Notes: generated by a model from the sequence alone, not told the origin. A stretch of 41,732 bases of DNA from Candidatus Omnitrophota bacterium (GCA_026387435.1 JAPLLS010000040.1:1-41732), one strand, 5' to 3'; counted from the stretch's first letter, positions 32,190 through 41,732 are shown. Program-made: numbers and translations.

Positions 32190-34316
32190 ATGATAAGAAA
32201 AATTATTTCTGTTATAAAGAATTCCCTGGCCATTAAGACGATCCTGGTCGTTTGCGTGACTTTGTTTATAATCCTGGCTTTCATTACGGTCAATAACGTT
32301 AAATACAATAATGAATCCATGATCGAGCACGAGCAAGAAGCTGCTTCCCGGATCGCTAAGACTATTTTGGGCGCGATCAGGTATCCCATGCTTAATGGCG
32401 ACCAGGACGAGATCCAAAAACAATTCGATTATCTCACCAAAGAGCTCAGCGGCAATGAACTTGCCTATCTGGCTGATCACAACAAGGTCATCAGGCGAAG
32501 CGCAGATACAAGCCTGATCGGCCAGGAATCGAACGCCTACAATATATCGGAGGTTTTAGCCGGCAAGGAGTTCGTGGGGGTCGAAAACAGGCGCCGGACA
32601 AACAAGCAGGTTTTTGCTTATACTGCGCCGATTTTTAACGAAAAAAAATGTTACCCCTGCCATGGATCAAAGCTGAAAGTGCTGGGAGTCTTAAGGGTTG
32701 CTCTGGATTGGGAACACGTTATCTCTTCCTTAGCCAAAAACAGGAACAGGAACATTGTGTTTTCCCTGATCGGCCTTTTCTTGACGAGTTTTCTCTCGGT
32801 TTATTTTCTCTATAAGATCGTGATCTTGCCCATAAGAAAGTTGCAGCAGGCCATGAGAAATATCGCCAAGGGGGATTTTTCCGCTCTGCTAAAAGTCAAT
32901 ACTGACGACGAGGTAGGGGAGCTGACTCAAAGGTTTAATGACATGGTCGGCGATTTGCAGTCTTTGCTTGGCCAGATAAAAGGCCAGGCTGACCTGGAAT
33001 TTAAGAAAGCGGAAGAGCTGGCGAAACTCAACCTCGATTTGCGCATTGAAATCCAGGAAAGGCAGAAGATCGAAAACTCCTTGCGCGATTCGGAGCAGAA
33101 GATCCGGTCCGCGCATGAGCAGCTTGAACAGATCATTGAGTTTTTGCCTGATGCCACCTTTGTCATCGATAAGGATAAAAAAGTCATCGCCTGGAACCGC
33201 GCGATCGAAGAGATGACCGGGGTTAAAAAAGAAGATATCATCGGACAGGGCGATTACGCCTATGCCGTTCCGTTTTACGGAGAGCGCCGGCCCGTACTCA
33301 CTGATTTTATTTTTGACTTCAACCAGAATGACGCATCCCGCTATCAGACTCTCATAAAAAGAGGAAATACCTATGTTGCGGAAACTTTCGTCCCCAAAGT
33401 ATTCTCAGGCAAGGGCGCTTATGTCTGGGCGATAACAGCCCCGTTATTTGATAGTTCGGGGGTTTTGATCGGCGCCGTAGAATCCGTTCGGGACATCACC
33501 GAACGCAAGAAAAACGACGAAGCCCTGCACGATGCCTACTTTAAGCTCCAACAAACCCAGAACGAACTTATCCAGTCCAGCAAGATGGTCGCCATGGGGC
33601 AACTTGCCGCCGGCGTCTCGCATGAGCTTAACCAGCCGTTGACCGGCATCCGCGGCTACCTTCAGACAATGATGCTGGATTTTGACCAAAACAGCCCTAA
33701 CAGGTCCGTTTTTCAAAAGATAATAGAACAGATCGAGCGAATGGACAGCATCATCAGGAATATCCGTTTGTTCGCGCGAAAGTCAGTGTTTCTTTTGGAA
33801 GAAATCGATATCCATAAGCCGATACAAGACGCGCTGGCGCTTATGGGCGAGCAGCTGAAGCTCCAGAGCATCAAGGTTAATCTGGAGTTGGAACCCAACC
33901 TGGACAGGATCACGGCTGACCACAACCAGATGCAGCAGGTTTTCATTAATCTTTTGACCAACGCCAGGGACGCGATCGAAACTTTGGGAAATCCTGAAGG
34001 AGGTTCTATAACTATAAAGTCGCAGCGAAGCGCCGACGCTAAAAACATCGAGATATTTTTCGAAGACAGCGGCTGCGGAATACCGTCTGAAAACATAGAT
34101 TTTATTTTTAACCCGTTTTTTACGACTAAATCGCCAAGCGGAGGCATCGGGCTGGGGTTATCGATAGTTTACCGTATTATCGAGTCGCACGGCGGTTCCA
34201 TAAGAGTAGTAAGCTTTCCCGGCCAAGGGACGAGATTTGTCATAAATTTACCGATCAAAAAGACGGAGGAAGACAAACATGGCGTCACCGCAACCCAAAA
34301 TACTTGTAGTCGATGA
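32190..34316 (+). CDS. Membrane sensor histidine kinase with periplasmic CxxCH motif, HAMP and PAS
   Basis: N-terminal TM, EKKCYPCHGSK (CxxCH 32649-32663), second TM, HAMP (ILPIRKLQQAMRNIAKGDF), PAS, GQLAAGVSHELNQPLTGIRGY. Confidence 0.9.
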   Translation: MIRKIISVIKNSLAIKTILVVCVTLFIILAFITVNNVKYNNESMIEHEQEAASRIAKTILGAIRYPMLNGDQDEIQKQFDYLTKELSGNELAYLADHNKVIRRSADTSLIGQESNAYNISEVLAGKEFVGVENRRRTNKQVFAYTAPIFNEKKCYPCHGSKLKVLGVLRVALDWEHVISSLAKNRNRNIVFSLIGLFLTSFLSVYFLYKIVILPIRKLQQAMRNIAKGDFSALLKVNTDDEVGELTQRFNDMVGDLQSLLGQIKGQADLEFKKAEELAKLNLDLRIEIQERQKIENSLRDSEQKIRSAHEQLEQIIEFLPDATFVIDKDKKVIAWNRAIEEMTGVKKEDIIGQGDYAYAVPFYGERRPVLTDFIFDFNQNDASRYQTLIKRGNTYVAETFVPKVFSGKGAYVWAITAPLFDSSGVLIGAVESVRDITERKKNDEALHDAYFKLQQTQNELIQSSKMVAMGQLAAGVSHELNQPLTGIRGYLQTMMLDFDQNSPNRSVFQKIIEQIERMDSIIRNIRLFARKSVFLLEEIDIHKPIQDALALMGEQLKLQSIKVNLELEPNLDRITADHNQMQQVFINLLTNARDAIETLGNPEGGSITIKSQRSADAKNIEIFFEDSGCGIPSENIDFIFNPFFTTKSPSGGIGLGLSIVYRIIESHGGSIRVVSFPGQGTRFVINLPIKKTEEDKHGVTATQNTCSR

Positions 34317-35850
34317 CGAAGATGTTATAAGGGATGTTTTGTCAAAATATCTTAAGAGATACGGATATTTTGTCGATACGGCTGAAGACGGCAACATTGC
34401 GCTCAAAAAATTAAAGGAAACCCCGGGCTACAACTTGATAATCACTGACCTGATGATGCCCGGAGTCGACGGGCTTGAGGTTTTAAGAAGTATAAAGAAG
34501 ACTAACCCTTACATCGAAGTCATCGTGCTTACCGGATATTATACGATCGAAAACGCGGTCCAGGCTATAAGAGTCGGGGCGTTTGATTTTATTTGCAAAC
34601 CCTGCGACTTTACGCAACTGGTAGGAATAGTCAAGCAGTGCCTCGAAGAGCAGAAGCTGAAAATGGATTTTGCCAAGTTGACAGAGATACAATCATTTTT
34701 CGAGATAACCAAGATAATCAATACCACCTCCTTAGATCTGGATTCGTTTCTTGCCAAGATTCTGGATTTCGCCATTGAGATAACTTCCGCCAAGAAAGGC
34801 TGCATGCTTCTTGGAGATAAAAAAGACGGCCGGGAAGTCCCGAGGTGTTTCCGGGATTTTGATACCGAAGAAAGCCTCAAAACCGACGGGCTGCACTTCG
34901 AGGAAATCGATAGCTGGAAACCCGTGCTGGACATCCCGCTGGAATCAGCGGGGGAACGGTTTGGCACCATCAAAGTAAGCGCTAAGAAAATGGGAGAAGA
35001 ATTCAACGAGCGGGAGCGCATGCTTGTTTCAGTGCTGGCCGGCCAGGCCGCGGTAGCCATCAAGAAGTCAAACTTGTACGAAACGCTTAAGCTCAATATC
35101 GTGCAGCTCAACCACACGATAGAAAAGCTGAATCAGACAAATGTCCAGCTTATCCAGGCGGAAAAATTTGCGGCTTTAGGAAGATTTTCGACAGGCATTG
35201 CCCACGAGGTCAAAAACCCGCTGGCAATCCTTATGGGCGGCATTGAGTATATGCAGTTAAAGCTGGATAAGGCTGATCCCGATGTCGCTGTGGCCCTGGA
35301 TAAGATGAAGTCGGCGATAGTCCGGGCCAACTTGATCCTGATGAACCTGCTTAAATTCGCCCGCCCTTCGGAGATGAAAATTGAGGAGTATAATCCCGAG
35401 CAGATCGTCGATGAAACCCTGAGCCTTCTGGAATATCGCGCTCCGCTAAACAACATAAAGATCTCAAAAGAATTCTCCCAAGATAAGCTTAATGTAAACG
35501 TCGATAAGAGCCAAATAGAGCAAGTTTTATTTAACCTTATGATCAACGCCCAGGAAGCCATGCCCAAAGGCGGAAATATCATCGTCAGGATAAGCAGGGC
35601 GAAAGCTGCGGATATTTCGGACAAAGGCGTTTGCCTGATCGAAGTGATCGATCAAGGGGAAGGGATAGCCCCGCAAGACCTGCAAAAGATTTTTGAGCCC
35701 TTTTTTACTACAAAGAGGGAAAAAAAAGGCACGGGGCTGGGGCTTTCGCTGTCCAAAACAATTATTGAGAATCATAACGGCAAGATGACGATAGAAAGTC
35801 AATCCGGCCAGGGGACTACGGTCAGAATTCTATTGCCGCTTTTAAAATAA
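34279..35850 (+). CDS. Hybrid response regulator-GAF-histidine kinase
   Basis: ILVVDDEDVIRDVL...DLMMPGVDGLEVL receiver, GAF-like region, STGIAHEVKNPLAIL H-box, GTGLGLSLSKTI. Confidence 0.9.
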   Translation: MASPQPKILVVDDEDVIRDVLSKYLKRYGYFVDTAEDGNIALKKLKETPGYNLIITDLMMPGVDGLEVLRSIKKTNPYIEVIVLTGYYTIENAVQAIRVGAFDFICKPCDFTQLVGIVKQCLEEQKLKMDFAKLTEIQSFFEITKIINTTSLDLDSFLAKILDFAIEITSAKKGCMLLGDKKDGREVPRCFRDFDTEESLKTDGLHFEEIDSWKPVLDIPLESAGERFGTIKVSAKKMGEEFNERERMLVSVLAGQAAVAIKKSNLYETLKLNIVQLNHTIEKLNQTNVQLIQAEKFAALGRFSTGIAHEVKNPLAILMGGIEYMQLKLDKADPDVAVALDKMKSAIVRANLILMNLLKFARPSEMKIEEYNPEQIVDETLSLLEYRAPLNNIKISKEFSQDKLNVNVDKSQIEQVLFNLMINAQEAMPKGGNIIVRISRAKAADISDKGVCLIEVIDQGEGIAPQDLQKIFEPFFTTKREKKGTGLGLSLSKTIIENHNGKMTIESQSGQGTTVRILLPLLK

Positions 35851-35860
35851 AGGAGAGGGC

Positions 35861-36229
35861 ATGAAAAAAAGAATAATTTTGGTGGATGATGAAAAGGATT
35901 TTTGTTATTTCATGCAAAAAACCCTTGAGGCCAGCGGTGATTTCGACGTCCAGACGAGCAGTGAAGGATTGGAAGCGATCAAAATGATCAAAGCTAACCT
36001 GCCTGATCTGGTGCTGCTGGATGTGATGATGCCCGGGATCAGCGGTCCGGACGTGGCCGCGGAATTGCGCGAATATAATGTGACTAAAAATATCCCTATA
36101 GTTTTTGTGACCGCGGTAGTCCAGGATAAAGATATCGCCGATAAAGAAAATTTTATAGGCGGATGGCATTATTTGCCTAAGCCGGTCAGGACTGAAGAGC
36201 TGATAAGCCTGATAAATCGCTTGGCGTAG
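35861..36229 (+). CDS. Single-domain response regulator
   Basis: IILVDDEKDFCYFMQKTLE...PDLVLLDVMMPGISG...KPV. Confidence 0.9.
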   Translation: MKKRIILVDDEKDFCYFMQKTLEASGDFDVQTSSEGLEAIKMIKANLPDLVLLDVMMPGISGPDVAAELREYNVTKNIPIVFVTAVVQDKDIADKENFIGGWHYLPKPVRTEELISLINRLA

Positions 36230-36251
36230 CTTAAAAAGAGAAAGGAAAGCT

Positions 36252-36635
36252 ATGAAAAAAAGGGTTATGATCATTGACGACGAAAAAGATTATTGTTATT
36301 TTATTAAAACTAACCTGGAAATGAGCGGAGGCTATTCAGTCTATACGCTTTCGAACAGTAAATGGGCTGCCAGGATCGCTTCCACATTCAAACCTTCGGT
36401 GATCATCCTGGATATTATGATGCCCGGAGTCGACGGTTTCGCCGTGCTTAAGGAGCTAAAAAGCAACAAGCATACTTTGGCCATCCCGGTGATCATGCTC
36501 AGCGCATCGCACGGAATCGACGATAAGCTTAAAGCTTCAAATCTTTATAGTGAAGAATATTTGATTAAGCCGGTCGAGCTGAATTTTCTGCGGACCAGGA
36601 TCGATAAAATATTAGACAGGAGTCTCCCGGGATAA
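36252..36635 (+). CDS. Single-domain response regulator
   Basis: VMIIDDEKDYCYFIKTNLE...VIILDIMMPGVDGFAVL...KPV. Confidence 0.9.
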   Translation: MKKRVMIIDDEKDYCYFIKTNLEMSGGYSVYTLSNSKWAARIASTFKPSVIILDIMMPGVDGFAVLKELKSNKHTLAIPVIMLSASHGIDDKLKASNLYSEEYLIKPVELNFLRTRIDKILDRSLPG

Positions 36636-36653
36636 GTTGGATAGCAGAAAAAT

Positions 36654-36697
36654 AGGGGGCGGTTCTTATTAAAAAATAGGAATCGTCCCTTTTTTTT
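36654..36697 (+). terminator. Terminator (REP-like arms GGGGCGGTTC/GGAATCGTCCC)
   Basis: Imperfect hairpin with G-U pairs followed by T8. Confidence 0.6.
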
Positions 36698-36712
36698 GGT
36701 ATAATTATGGCT

Positions 36713-37729
36713 ATGGTAAAGACAAAGATAATTTGCACCCTGGGGCCGGCGTCCTCAACTGAGACAGTAGTCGGGAAGATGACGCTCAAGGGAATGGACG
36801 TGGCCCGGCTTAATTTTTCTCATGGCACCCTGGCGGACCTATCCCGCAAAATAGAACTCATCCGGCGAGTGAACGCCAAGTATCGCAGAAGCGTCAAGCT
36901 CCTCGGAGACCTTCAAGGACATCGTATCCGGATCGGCGATCTCGATGTTCCGCTCACGCTTAAAAAACACCAGACAATCCGGCTTACTCAAGAAAATATC
37001 AAGGGTTCAGGCAGTGTCATTCCTTTTGATTACCCCGGTTCTTTGCAGGGTATAAAAAAAGGCCGGCATATATTCATCGATGACGGAAATATCGCCCTGG
37101 AAGTGATCGGCCGTGCTCAGGAGAAACTAAAAACGAAAGTATTGGTCGGGGGTCTGCTTAAGGAACACAAAGGGGTAAATATCCCGCAGGCCAAGCTTGG
37201 ATTTCCCGGGATAAGCCGCAAGGATATCGAGAATACGCTTTTTTGCCAGAAGCACGGGATCGAGTATATCGCCCAGTCGTTTGTCTGTACGAAAAAAGAC
37301 ATGCTTGAGGTGCGCGGTATCCTTAAATACAGTTCGCGGGTCAAGCTTATCGCCAAGATCGAGAACGAGGAAGGGATAGCGAACATCGACGATATCATCA
37401 AGGTTTCCGATGGGATCATGATCGCACGGGGGGACATGGGCGTGTCGCTGCCAGTTTACGAAGTGCCGATTATTCAGAAAATGATCATCAAAAAATGCAA
37501 CCGTGCCAAGAAATTTGTCATCACCGCGACCCAGATGCTGGAGAGCATGACCGAGAACTTCCGGCCCACCCGGGCGGAGGTCAGCGACGTTGCCAATGCC
37601 ATAATCGACGGAACTGATTTTGTCATGCTTTCCGCCGAATCTGCCGTGGGCAAATACCCTGTTGAGTCGGTCGCCATGATGAACGATATCATAAAGTTCA
37701 CTGAAAAATATGGAAGGAAATGCGCATGA
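36713..37729 (+). CDS. pyk: Pyruvate kinase, short form without C-terminal domain
   Basis: [67 protein letters not shown]; ends after the barrel. Confidence 0.9.
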   Translation: MVKTKIICTLGPASSTETVVGKMTLKGMDVARLNFSHGTLADLSRKIELIRRVNAKYRRSVKLLGDLQGHRIRIGDLDVPLTLKKHQTIRLTQENIKGSGSVIPFDYPGSLQGIKKGRHIFIDDGNIALEVIGRAQEKLKTKVLVGGLLKEHKGVNIPQAKLGFPGISRKDIENTLFCQKHGIEYIAQSFVCTKKDMLEVRGILKYSSRVKLIAKIENEEGIANIDDIIKVSDGIMIARGDMGVSLPVYEVPIIQKMIIKKCNRAKKFVITATQMLESMTENFRPTRAEVSDVANAIIDGTDFVMLSAESAVGKYPVESVAMMNDIIKFTEKYGRKCA

Positions 37730-38808
37730 CCAAACTTATCAAGAGATCTAAACTCACCGGAGCGCCGCCTGAGACGCTTTTGTATGAAGGCAAAGCCAGA
37801 TCCCCGCATATCAAGATCACGGTTTTTGATTACAATGAGAACGACTTCATCGAAAAAGAGGCGAGGGAGGTCGAAGAATGCATTCCCTTCCGGGATAAAG
37901 ATACGGTGACCTGGATCAATGTCGACGGTGTCCACCGGGTCGACGTTCTGGAAAAATTGACCGCCTGTTACAATATCCATCATCTGGTCCTGGAGGATAT
38001 TTTGAACATTAACCAGCGGCCCAAGGTTGAAGATTTCAAGGAATACGTCTATATTGTCGCGAAAATGCTTACTCTCGACGAAGCTAAAGACGATATCGCC
38101 GAAGAGCAGGTAAGCATGATCCTGGGAAAGAATTTCCTTATTTCATTCCAGGAAGAAAAGCAGGGTGATGTTTTTGAGGGGATCCGCCAGAGGATCCGGC
38201 AAGGCAAGGGGCGCATCCGCAGAATGGGCGCGGATTACCTGGCCTACGCTCTTTTGGATGCCATGGTCGACAGTTATTTTATTATCCTGGAAAAAACCGG
38301 AGAGAAGATCGAGGCGCTGGAAGAGAAGCTGGTGGTCAGGCCTGACCCGCGCGTCCTGCAGGAGATCAATAAATTGAAGAGGAGCCTGATATTCCTGCGT
38401 AAAACGGTGTGGCCGCTGCGGGAAGTGGTAAACGGCTTGACCCAGATCGAGTCGAACTTGCTCAACGATAATGCCGCGGTCTATTACCGGGATATCTACG
38501 ACCATGTCATCCAGGTGGTCGATACTATCGAGGCCTTCCGGGACACTGTTTCCGGGATGCTGGATATTTACCTTTCCAGCTTAAGTTACCGGCTCAACGA
38601 GGTGATGAAGGTTTTGACGGTCATCGCCACCATTTTCATGCCCTTGACCTTTCTTGCCGGGATCTACGGGATGAACTTCAATACCCATGCTTCGGGTTTC
38701 AACATGCCGGAACTGAACTGGAGATTCGGGTATTTCTTTGCCCTGGGGATCATGTCTACCGTGGCCTGCGGCATGGTCGTCTATTTCAAGAAACGGAGAT
38801 GGTTCTAG
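37726..38808 (+). CDS. corA: CorA family magnesium/cobalt transporter
   Basis: [34 protein letters not shown]-terminal [19 protein letters not shown] (GMN motif). ATGA overlap with pyk. Confidence 0.9.
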   Translation: MTKLIKRSKLTGAPPETLLYEGKARSPHIKITVFDYNENDFIEKEAREVEECIPFRDKDTVTWINVDGVHRVDVLEKLTACYNIHHLVLEDILNINQRPKVEDFKEYVYIVAKMLTLDEAKDDIAEEQVSMILGKNFLISFQEEKQGDVFEGIRQRIRQGKGRIRRMGADYLAYALLDAMVDSYFIILEKTGEKIEALEEKLVVRPDPRVLQEINKLKRSLIFLRKTVWPLREVVNGLTQIESNLLNDNAAVYYRDIYDHVIQVVDTIEAFRDTVSGMLDIYLSSLSYRLNEVMKVLTVIATIFMPLTFLAGIYGMNFNTHASGFNMPELNWRFGYFFALGIMSTVACGMVVYFKKRRWF

Positions 38809-38821
38809 AGGAACGTGGGGT

Positions 38822-39751
38822 ATGCTGAATAAGATCCTGGAAAAATTCGCCAAGCTCCTGGTCGTCTGGGTGGTCCTGGCCGCGGCAGTGGGATATTTTA
38901 TCCCCCGGGCGCTGGTGCCGCTGAAACCGTTCACTGACTGGCTGTTCGCTTTGACCATGTTCGGGATCGGCTGCTTGCTTTCCCTGAATGATTTCCTTCC
39001 CATACTTAAAAAACCTAAACTTATTTTTCTGGGCACAGCGGCGCAGTTTGTGATCATGCCGCTTTTGGCTTTTATCATTATCAAACTTCTGAATCTGCCT
39101 CCGGCATTAGCCGTGGGGCTGATCCTGGCCGCGGCTGTTCCGGATGCCATGGCCGCGGGAGTGATGTCCTACCTTGCCGAAGCGGATGTGGCGTTTTCCG
39201 TGGCTTTGACTACCGCCACCACGCTGGTGTCGCCAATAATCACGCCGGCTTTGACCTATTTTCTAGGAAAACAGTATATCCCGATCCAGTTCTGGCCGAT
39301 GTTACAAAGCATCATGATGATGGTGATCCTGCCGCTTTTGCTGGGTTTATTAGTCCAGCATCGGTTTAATAAGCTCACGACTAGGATCAAACCGGTATTT
39401 CCCGCGCTTTCCACGCTGTTTATCGCTTTCATCTGCGGATTGGTTGTTGCCCTGAACAAAGACGCCCTGGGTAAAGTAACGGGTATGATTTTTGTCGCCG
39501 TAATAAGTCTGAATGTCCTGGGGCTTGTTCTGGGGTACCTCGCGGGCAAAGGATTCCGTTTTAATCTCGAACAGCGCCGTACTTTGGCTATCAATGTCGG
39601 TATGCAAAACGCCGGCATGGGAGCGGTGCTGGCGATCAAACATATTTCTGCCGAAGCGGCGATCCCCAACGCGCTTTTTGCTACCTGGTGTATTATAAGC
39701 GCGGCGATACTCGCAGGGATCTGGTCCGCGAAAAAGAGGAGAAAAGGATGA
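38822..39751 (+). CDS. Bile acid:sodium symporter (BASS) family transporter
   Basis: Ten-TM protein; FALTMFGIGCLLSLNDF, AAAVPDAMAAGVMSYLAEADVAFSVALTTATTLVSPIITP, NVGMQNAGMGAVLA. Confidence 0.85.
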   Translation: MLNKILEKFAKLLVVWVVLAAAVGYFIPRALVPLKPFTDWLFALTMFGIGCLLSLNDFLPILKKPKLIFLGTAAQFVIMPLLAFIIIKLLNLPPALAVGLILAAAVPDAMAAGVMSYLAEADVAFSVALTTATTLVSPIITPALTYFLGKQYIPIQFWPMLQSIMMMVILPLLLGLLVQHRFNKLTTRIKPVFPALSTLFIAFICGLVVALNKDALGKVTGMIFVAVISLNVLGLVLGYLAGKGFRFNLEQRRTLAINVGMQNAGMGAVLAIKHISAEAAIPNALFATWCIISAAILAGIWSAKKRRKG

Positions 39752-39752
39752 A

Positions 39753-39808
39753 AAAACCTGGGGACGCTTCTATAGTTTTTAAAAACCCCAGAAGCGTCCC
39801 CAGGTTTT
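39753..39808. repeat. Complete REP-like hairpin
   Basis: AAAACCTGGGGACGCTTCT (39753-39771) is the exact reverse complement of AGAAGCGTCCCCAGGTTTT (39790-39808); loop contains GTTTTTAAAAAC. Confidence 0.9.
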
Positions 39809-39838
39809 GCTAAAAAGATGATTCTAAAAGGAGAATAA

Positions 39839-41500
39839 ATGGTTGCCTTAATTTTCCTGGTTGCTTGTCTTATTTTCGCGTTGGCTTATTGGAAATACGG
39901 GAAGTTCCTGACGCGTTTCTTCGAGGTTGACCCCAAAAACCCTACGCCTTCGCATTCCATGTGCGACGGGATGGACTATTGCCCGGCGCCGGCGCCGGTA
40001 TTGTTCGGCCATCATTTTTCCTCGATCGCCGGGGCAGGGCCGGTGGTCGGCCCGATCATCGCGGGCCTGGCTTTCGGCTGGCTTCCGGTTTGGCTGTGGG
40101 TGATCGTCGGCTCGATCTTTATCGGCGGGATCCATGATTTCGCCAGCCTGGTAATTTCCATCCGCAACCGCGCCCGTTCCATCGCTGAGATCGCCAGCAC
40201 CTACATGTCCAAACGCGCCTACCGTTTGATGCTTACATTCATCTGGCTGGAGCTGGTTTATGTGCTCACGGTTTTCACGGACTTGACCTCAGCGACCTTC
40301 AAGGCCGACGGGGGAGTGGCCACTTCTTCGATCATGTTTATGTTTCTCGCAATAGGATTCGGGATCTGTCTTTACCGGCTGAAAATGCCGCTGGCCTTGG
40401 CCACGGTTATTTTTGTGTCCGCGCTTTTTGGCAGCGTCTGGCTCGGACAGCAGATCCCCGCGAACAATATCCCGGTTTTATTCGGCGATCCGGCAAAGAC
40501 CTGGTCCGTTCTTTTGATCGTTTATTGTTTCCTGGCGTCGGTGACCCCGGTCTGGATCCTGCTTCAGCCGAGGGATTATTTATCCAGTTTCCTGCTTTAC
40601 GCTTCGATCCTGGGCGGATTCATCGGTATTCTTTTCGGCGGACTGCCTTTGAAATTCCCGGCTTTTACCGGATGGGCCAGCGCTGATATCGGGCCGATGT
40701 TCCCGTTTTTGTTCATCACCGTGGCTTGCGGCGCGATCAGCGGATTCCACTCGATCGTGGCCAGCGGCACTTCCTCCAAGCAGATCAATAAAGAAACCGA
40801 CGCCCTGCCCATCGGCTACGGAGCCATGCTGGTGGAGGGGCTGGTGGCAATGATCGCGCTTTGCACCATCATGATCATAGATGTAAAAGACCCGCTGGCA
40901 ACCAAAGCGCCTTTGGCGATCTACGGCGCGGGCATGGCTAAATTCCTTTCGTTGTTCGGTATCCCGGAAAAATACGGAGTTTCCTTCGGGATCCTGGCGC
41001 TGTCCACGTTCATTTTGACCACGCTCGATACCGCTACCAGACTTGCCCGGTATATTCTGCAGGAGTTTTTCAACAAAGAAGGAAAAAACAACCGTTATTG
41101 GGCGACCATCGTCTCTTTGTGCCTTCCGGCTTTTTTCGTCCTTATAAACTTGAAAGACCCGGCCGGCAATATCGTTCCGGCCTGGAAGGCCATCTGGCCG
41201 ATCTTCGGGGCCACCAATCAACTACTGGCGGGCCTGGCGTTAATGGTTATCGCGGTCTGGCTGAAGAAAAAGAACAAACATTACTGGTTCGTGGTCCTGC
41301 CGATGACTTTCATGCTGGCCATGACCCTCTGGGCGCTTTTTATCCTCATCCTGCAGTATAGATTCAACCTAACCGGGATCATCGGATCGATCCTGTTGTT
41401 CCTGGCGGTTTTTCTGATCGTGGAAGCGTTCAAAGTCTTCGAGGTCAAGCACAAACTGAAAACACTTTCCAAGGTAAACCGGAAACACTTTCCAAGGTAA
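39839..41500 (+). CDS. cstA: CstA-family carbon starvation protein / pyruvate transporter
   Basis: MDYCPAPAPVLFGHHFSSIAGAGPVVGPIIAGLAFGWLPVWLWVIVGSIFIGGIHDFASLVISIRNRARSIAEI. Confidence 0.95.
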   Translation: MVALIFLVACLIFALAYWKYGKFLTRFFEVDPKNPTPSHSMCDGMDYCPAPAPVLFGHHFSSIAGAGPVVGPIIAGLAFGWLPVWLWVIVGSIFIGGIHDFASLVISIRNRARSIAEIASTYMSKRAYRLMLTFIWLELVYVLTVFTDLTSATFKADGGVATSSIMFMFLAIGFGICLYRLKMPLALATVIFVSALFGSVWLGQQIPANNIPVLFGDPAKTWSVLLIVYCFLASVTPVWILLQPRDYLSSFLLYASILGGFIGILFGGLPLKFPAFTGWASADIGPMFPFLFITVACGAISGFHSIVASGTSSKQINKETDALPIGYGAMLVEGLVAMIALCTIMIIDVKDPLATKAPLAIYGAGMAKFLSLFGIPEKYGVSFGILALSTFILTTLDTATRLARYILQEFFNKEGKNNRYWATIVSLCLPAFFVLINLKDPAGNIVPAWKAIWPIFGATNQLLAGLALMVIAVWLKKKNKHYWFVVLPMTFMLAMTLWALFILILQYRFNLTGIIGSILLFLAVFLIVEAFKVFEVKHKLKTLSKVNRKHFPR

Positions 41501-41567
41501 TCTGGAAACTGTTTCCAAGGTAATCGGGAAACTGTCCTGCGCTCAAGGCGGACAGTGTCTTTTTAGG
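41458..41567. repeat. 23-bp tandem palindromic repeats, locus B, ending in terminator
   Basis: GGAAACACTTTCCAAGGTAATCT/GGAAACTGTTTCCAAGGTAATCG/GGAAACTGTCC...GGACAGTGTCTTTTTAG; overlaps the CstA C-terminus. Confidence 0.8.
41531..41565 (+). terminator. Intrinsic terminator after cstA
   Basis: ACTGTCC / GGACAGT stem followed by GTCTTTTT. Confidence 0.6.
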
Positions 41568-41615
41568 GAACTTTTTGCTCAGGCACCCTGTCTAAGGTTT
41601 TAAAGGAGGAATACT

Positions 41616-41732
41616 ATGAAAACACGTATGGTTTTAGTTATATCTATAATGGTTTTATCGGGTTTAGTTTTAGGGGACAGCTCGGCCTGGGCTAAGGAAA
41701 AATGCCGTTCAGGTTCGTATAAAGGAAAGAAG
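41616..41732 (+). CDS. Exported small protein, 3'-truncated by window edge
   Basis: AAAGGAGG RBS; signal peptide MKTRMVLVISIMVLSGLVLGDSSAWA; runs off the window. Confidence 0.6.
   Translation, partial: MKTRMVLVISIMVLSGLVLGDSSAWAKEKCRSGSYKGKK

Noticed and set aside
36654-36697. Full member of the GGGGACGCTTCT REP family
   Set aside because: Arms GGGGCGGTTCTTATT/AATAGGAATCGTCCC diverge and rely on G-U pairs; treated as an ordinary terminator with possible REP ancestry.
41458-41545. CRISPR array at the 23-bp repeats
   Set aside because: Continuous 23-bp tandem units without unique spacers; palindromic core; no cas genes.
1-41732. tRNA, rRNA or known riboswitch
   Set aside because: I recognised no tRNA cloverleaf, rRNA core or classical riboswitch consensus; tRNAscan-SE and Infernal/Rfam would be decisive.

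Overview
The window is 41.7 kb, and every CDS I can support is on the + strand. The giant repeat protein ending in GGIDFRSLPLNIQP, its KDGG motifs and the TMTC-like TPR glycosyltransferase suggest an Omnitrophota-like bacterium (inference from memory of the families, not a search). About 1-18 kb is accessory and defence-like. It holds the 3' part of a type I restriction hsdR, a HEPN-like ORF, a GmrSD-type DUF262/DUF1524 nuclease, a small ORF plus class 3 lipase, two ORF6N proteins, BrnT/BrnA-like and HigB/HigA-like modules, a PLD-family protein, a PAS histidine kinase, a nitroreductase gene broken by two in-frame stops, a nucleotidyltransferase pair and a 5'-truncated RAYT (REP-associated tyrosine transposase). 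About 18-41 kb holds DUF2157 and GDYXXLXY membrane proteins, a 1965-aa secreted repeat protein, the TPR/glycosyltransferase, a six-gene phosphorelay cluster with a CxxCH sensor kinase, a short pyruvate kinase, CorA, a bile-acid/Na+ symporter-family protein and CstA. The most interesting signals are non-coding or dual-coding: (1) a ~140-bp intergenic element built as an intrinsic terminator followed by a putative promoter, with 3 full copies, separate half copies and a second promoter subtype; (2) 60-bp-period palindromes inside both ORF6N genes whose arms differ between copies yet stay complementary, with one more copy at the RAYT junction; (3) a GGGGACGCTTCT REP-like family accompanying the RAYT and its relic; (4) 23-bp tandem palindromic repeats that supply the C-terminus and stop codon of two unrelated genes.
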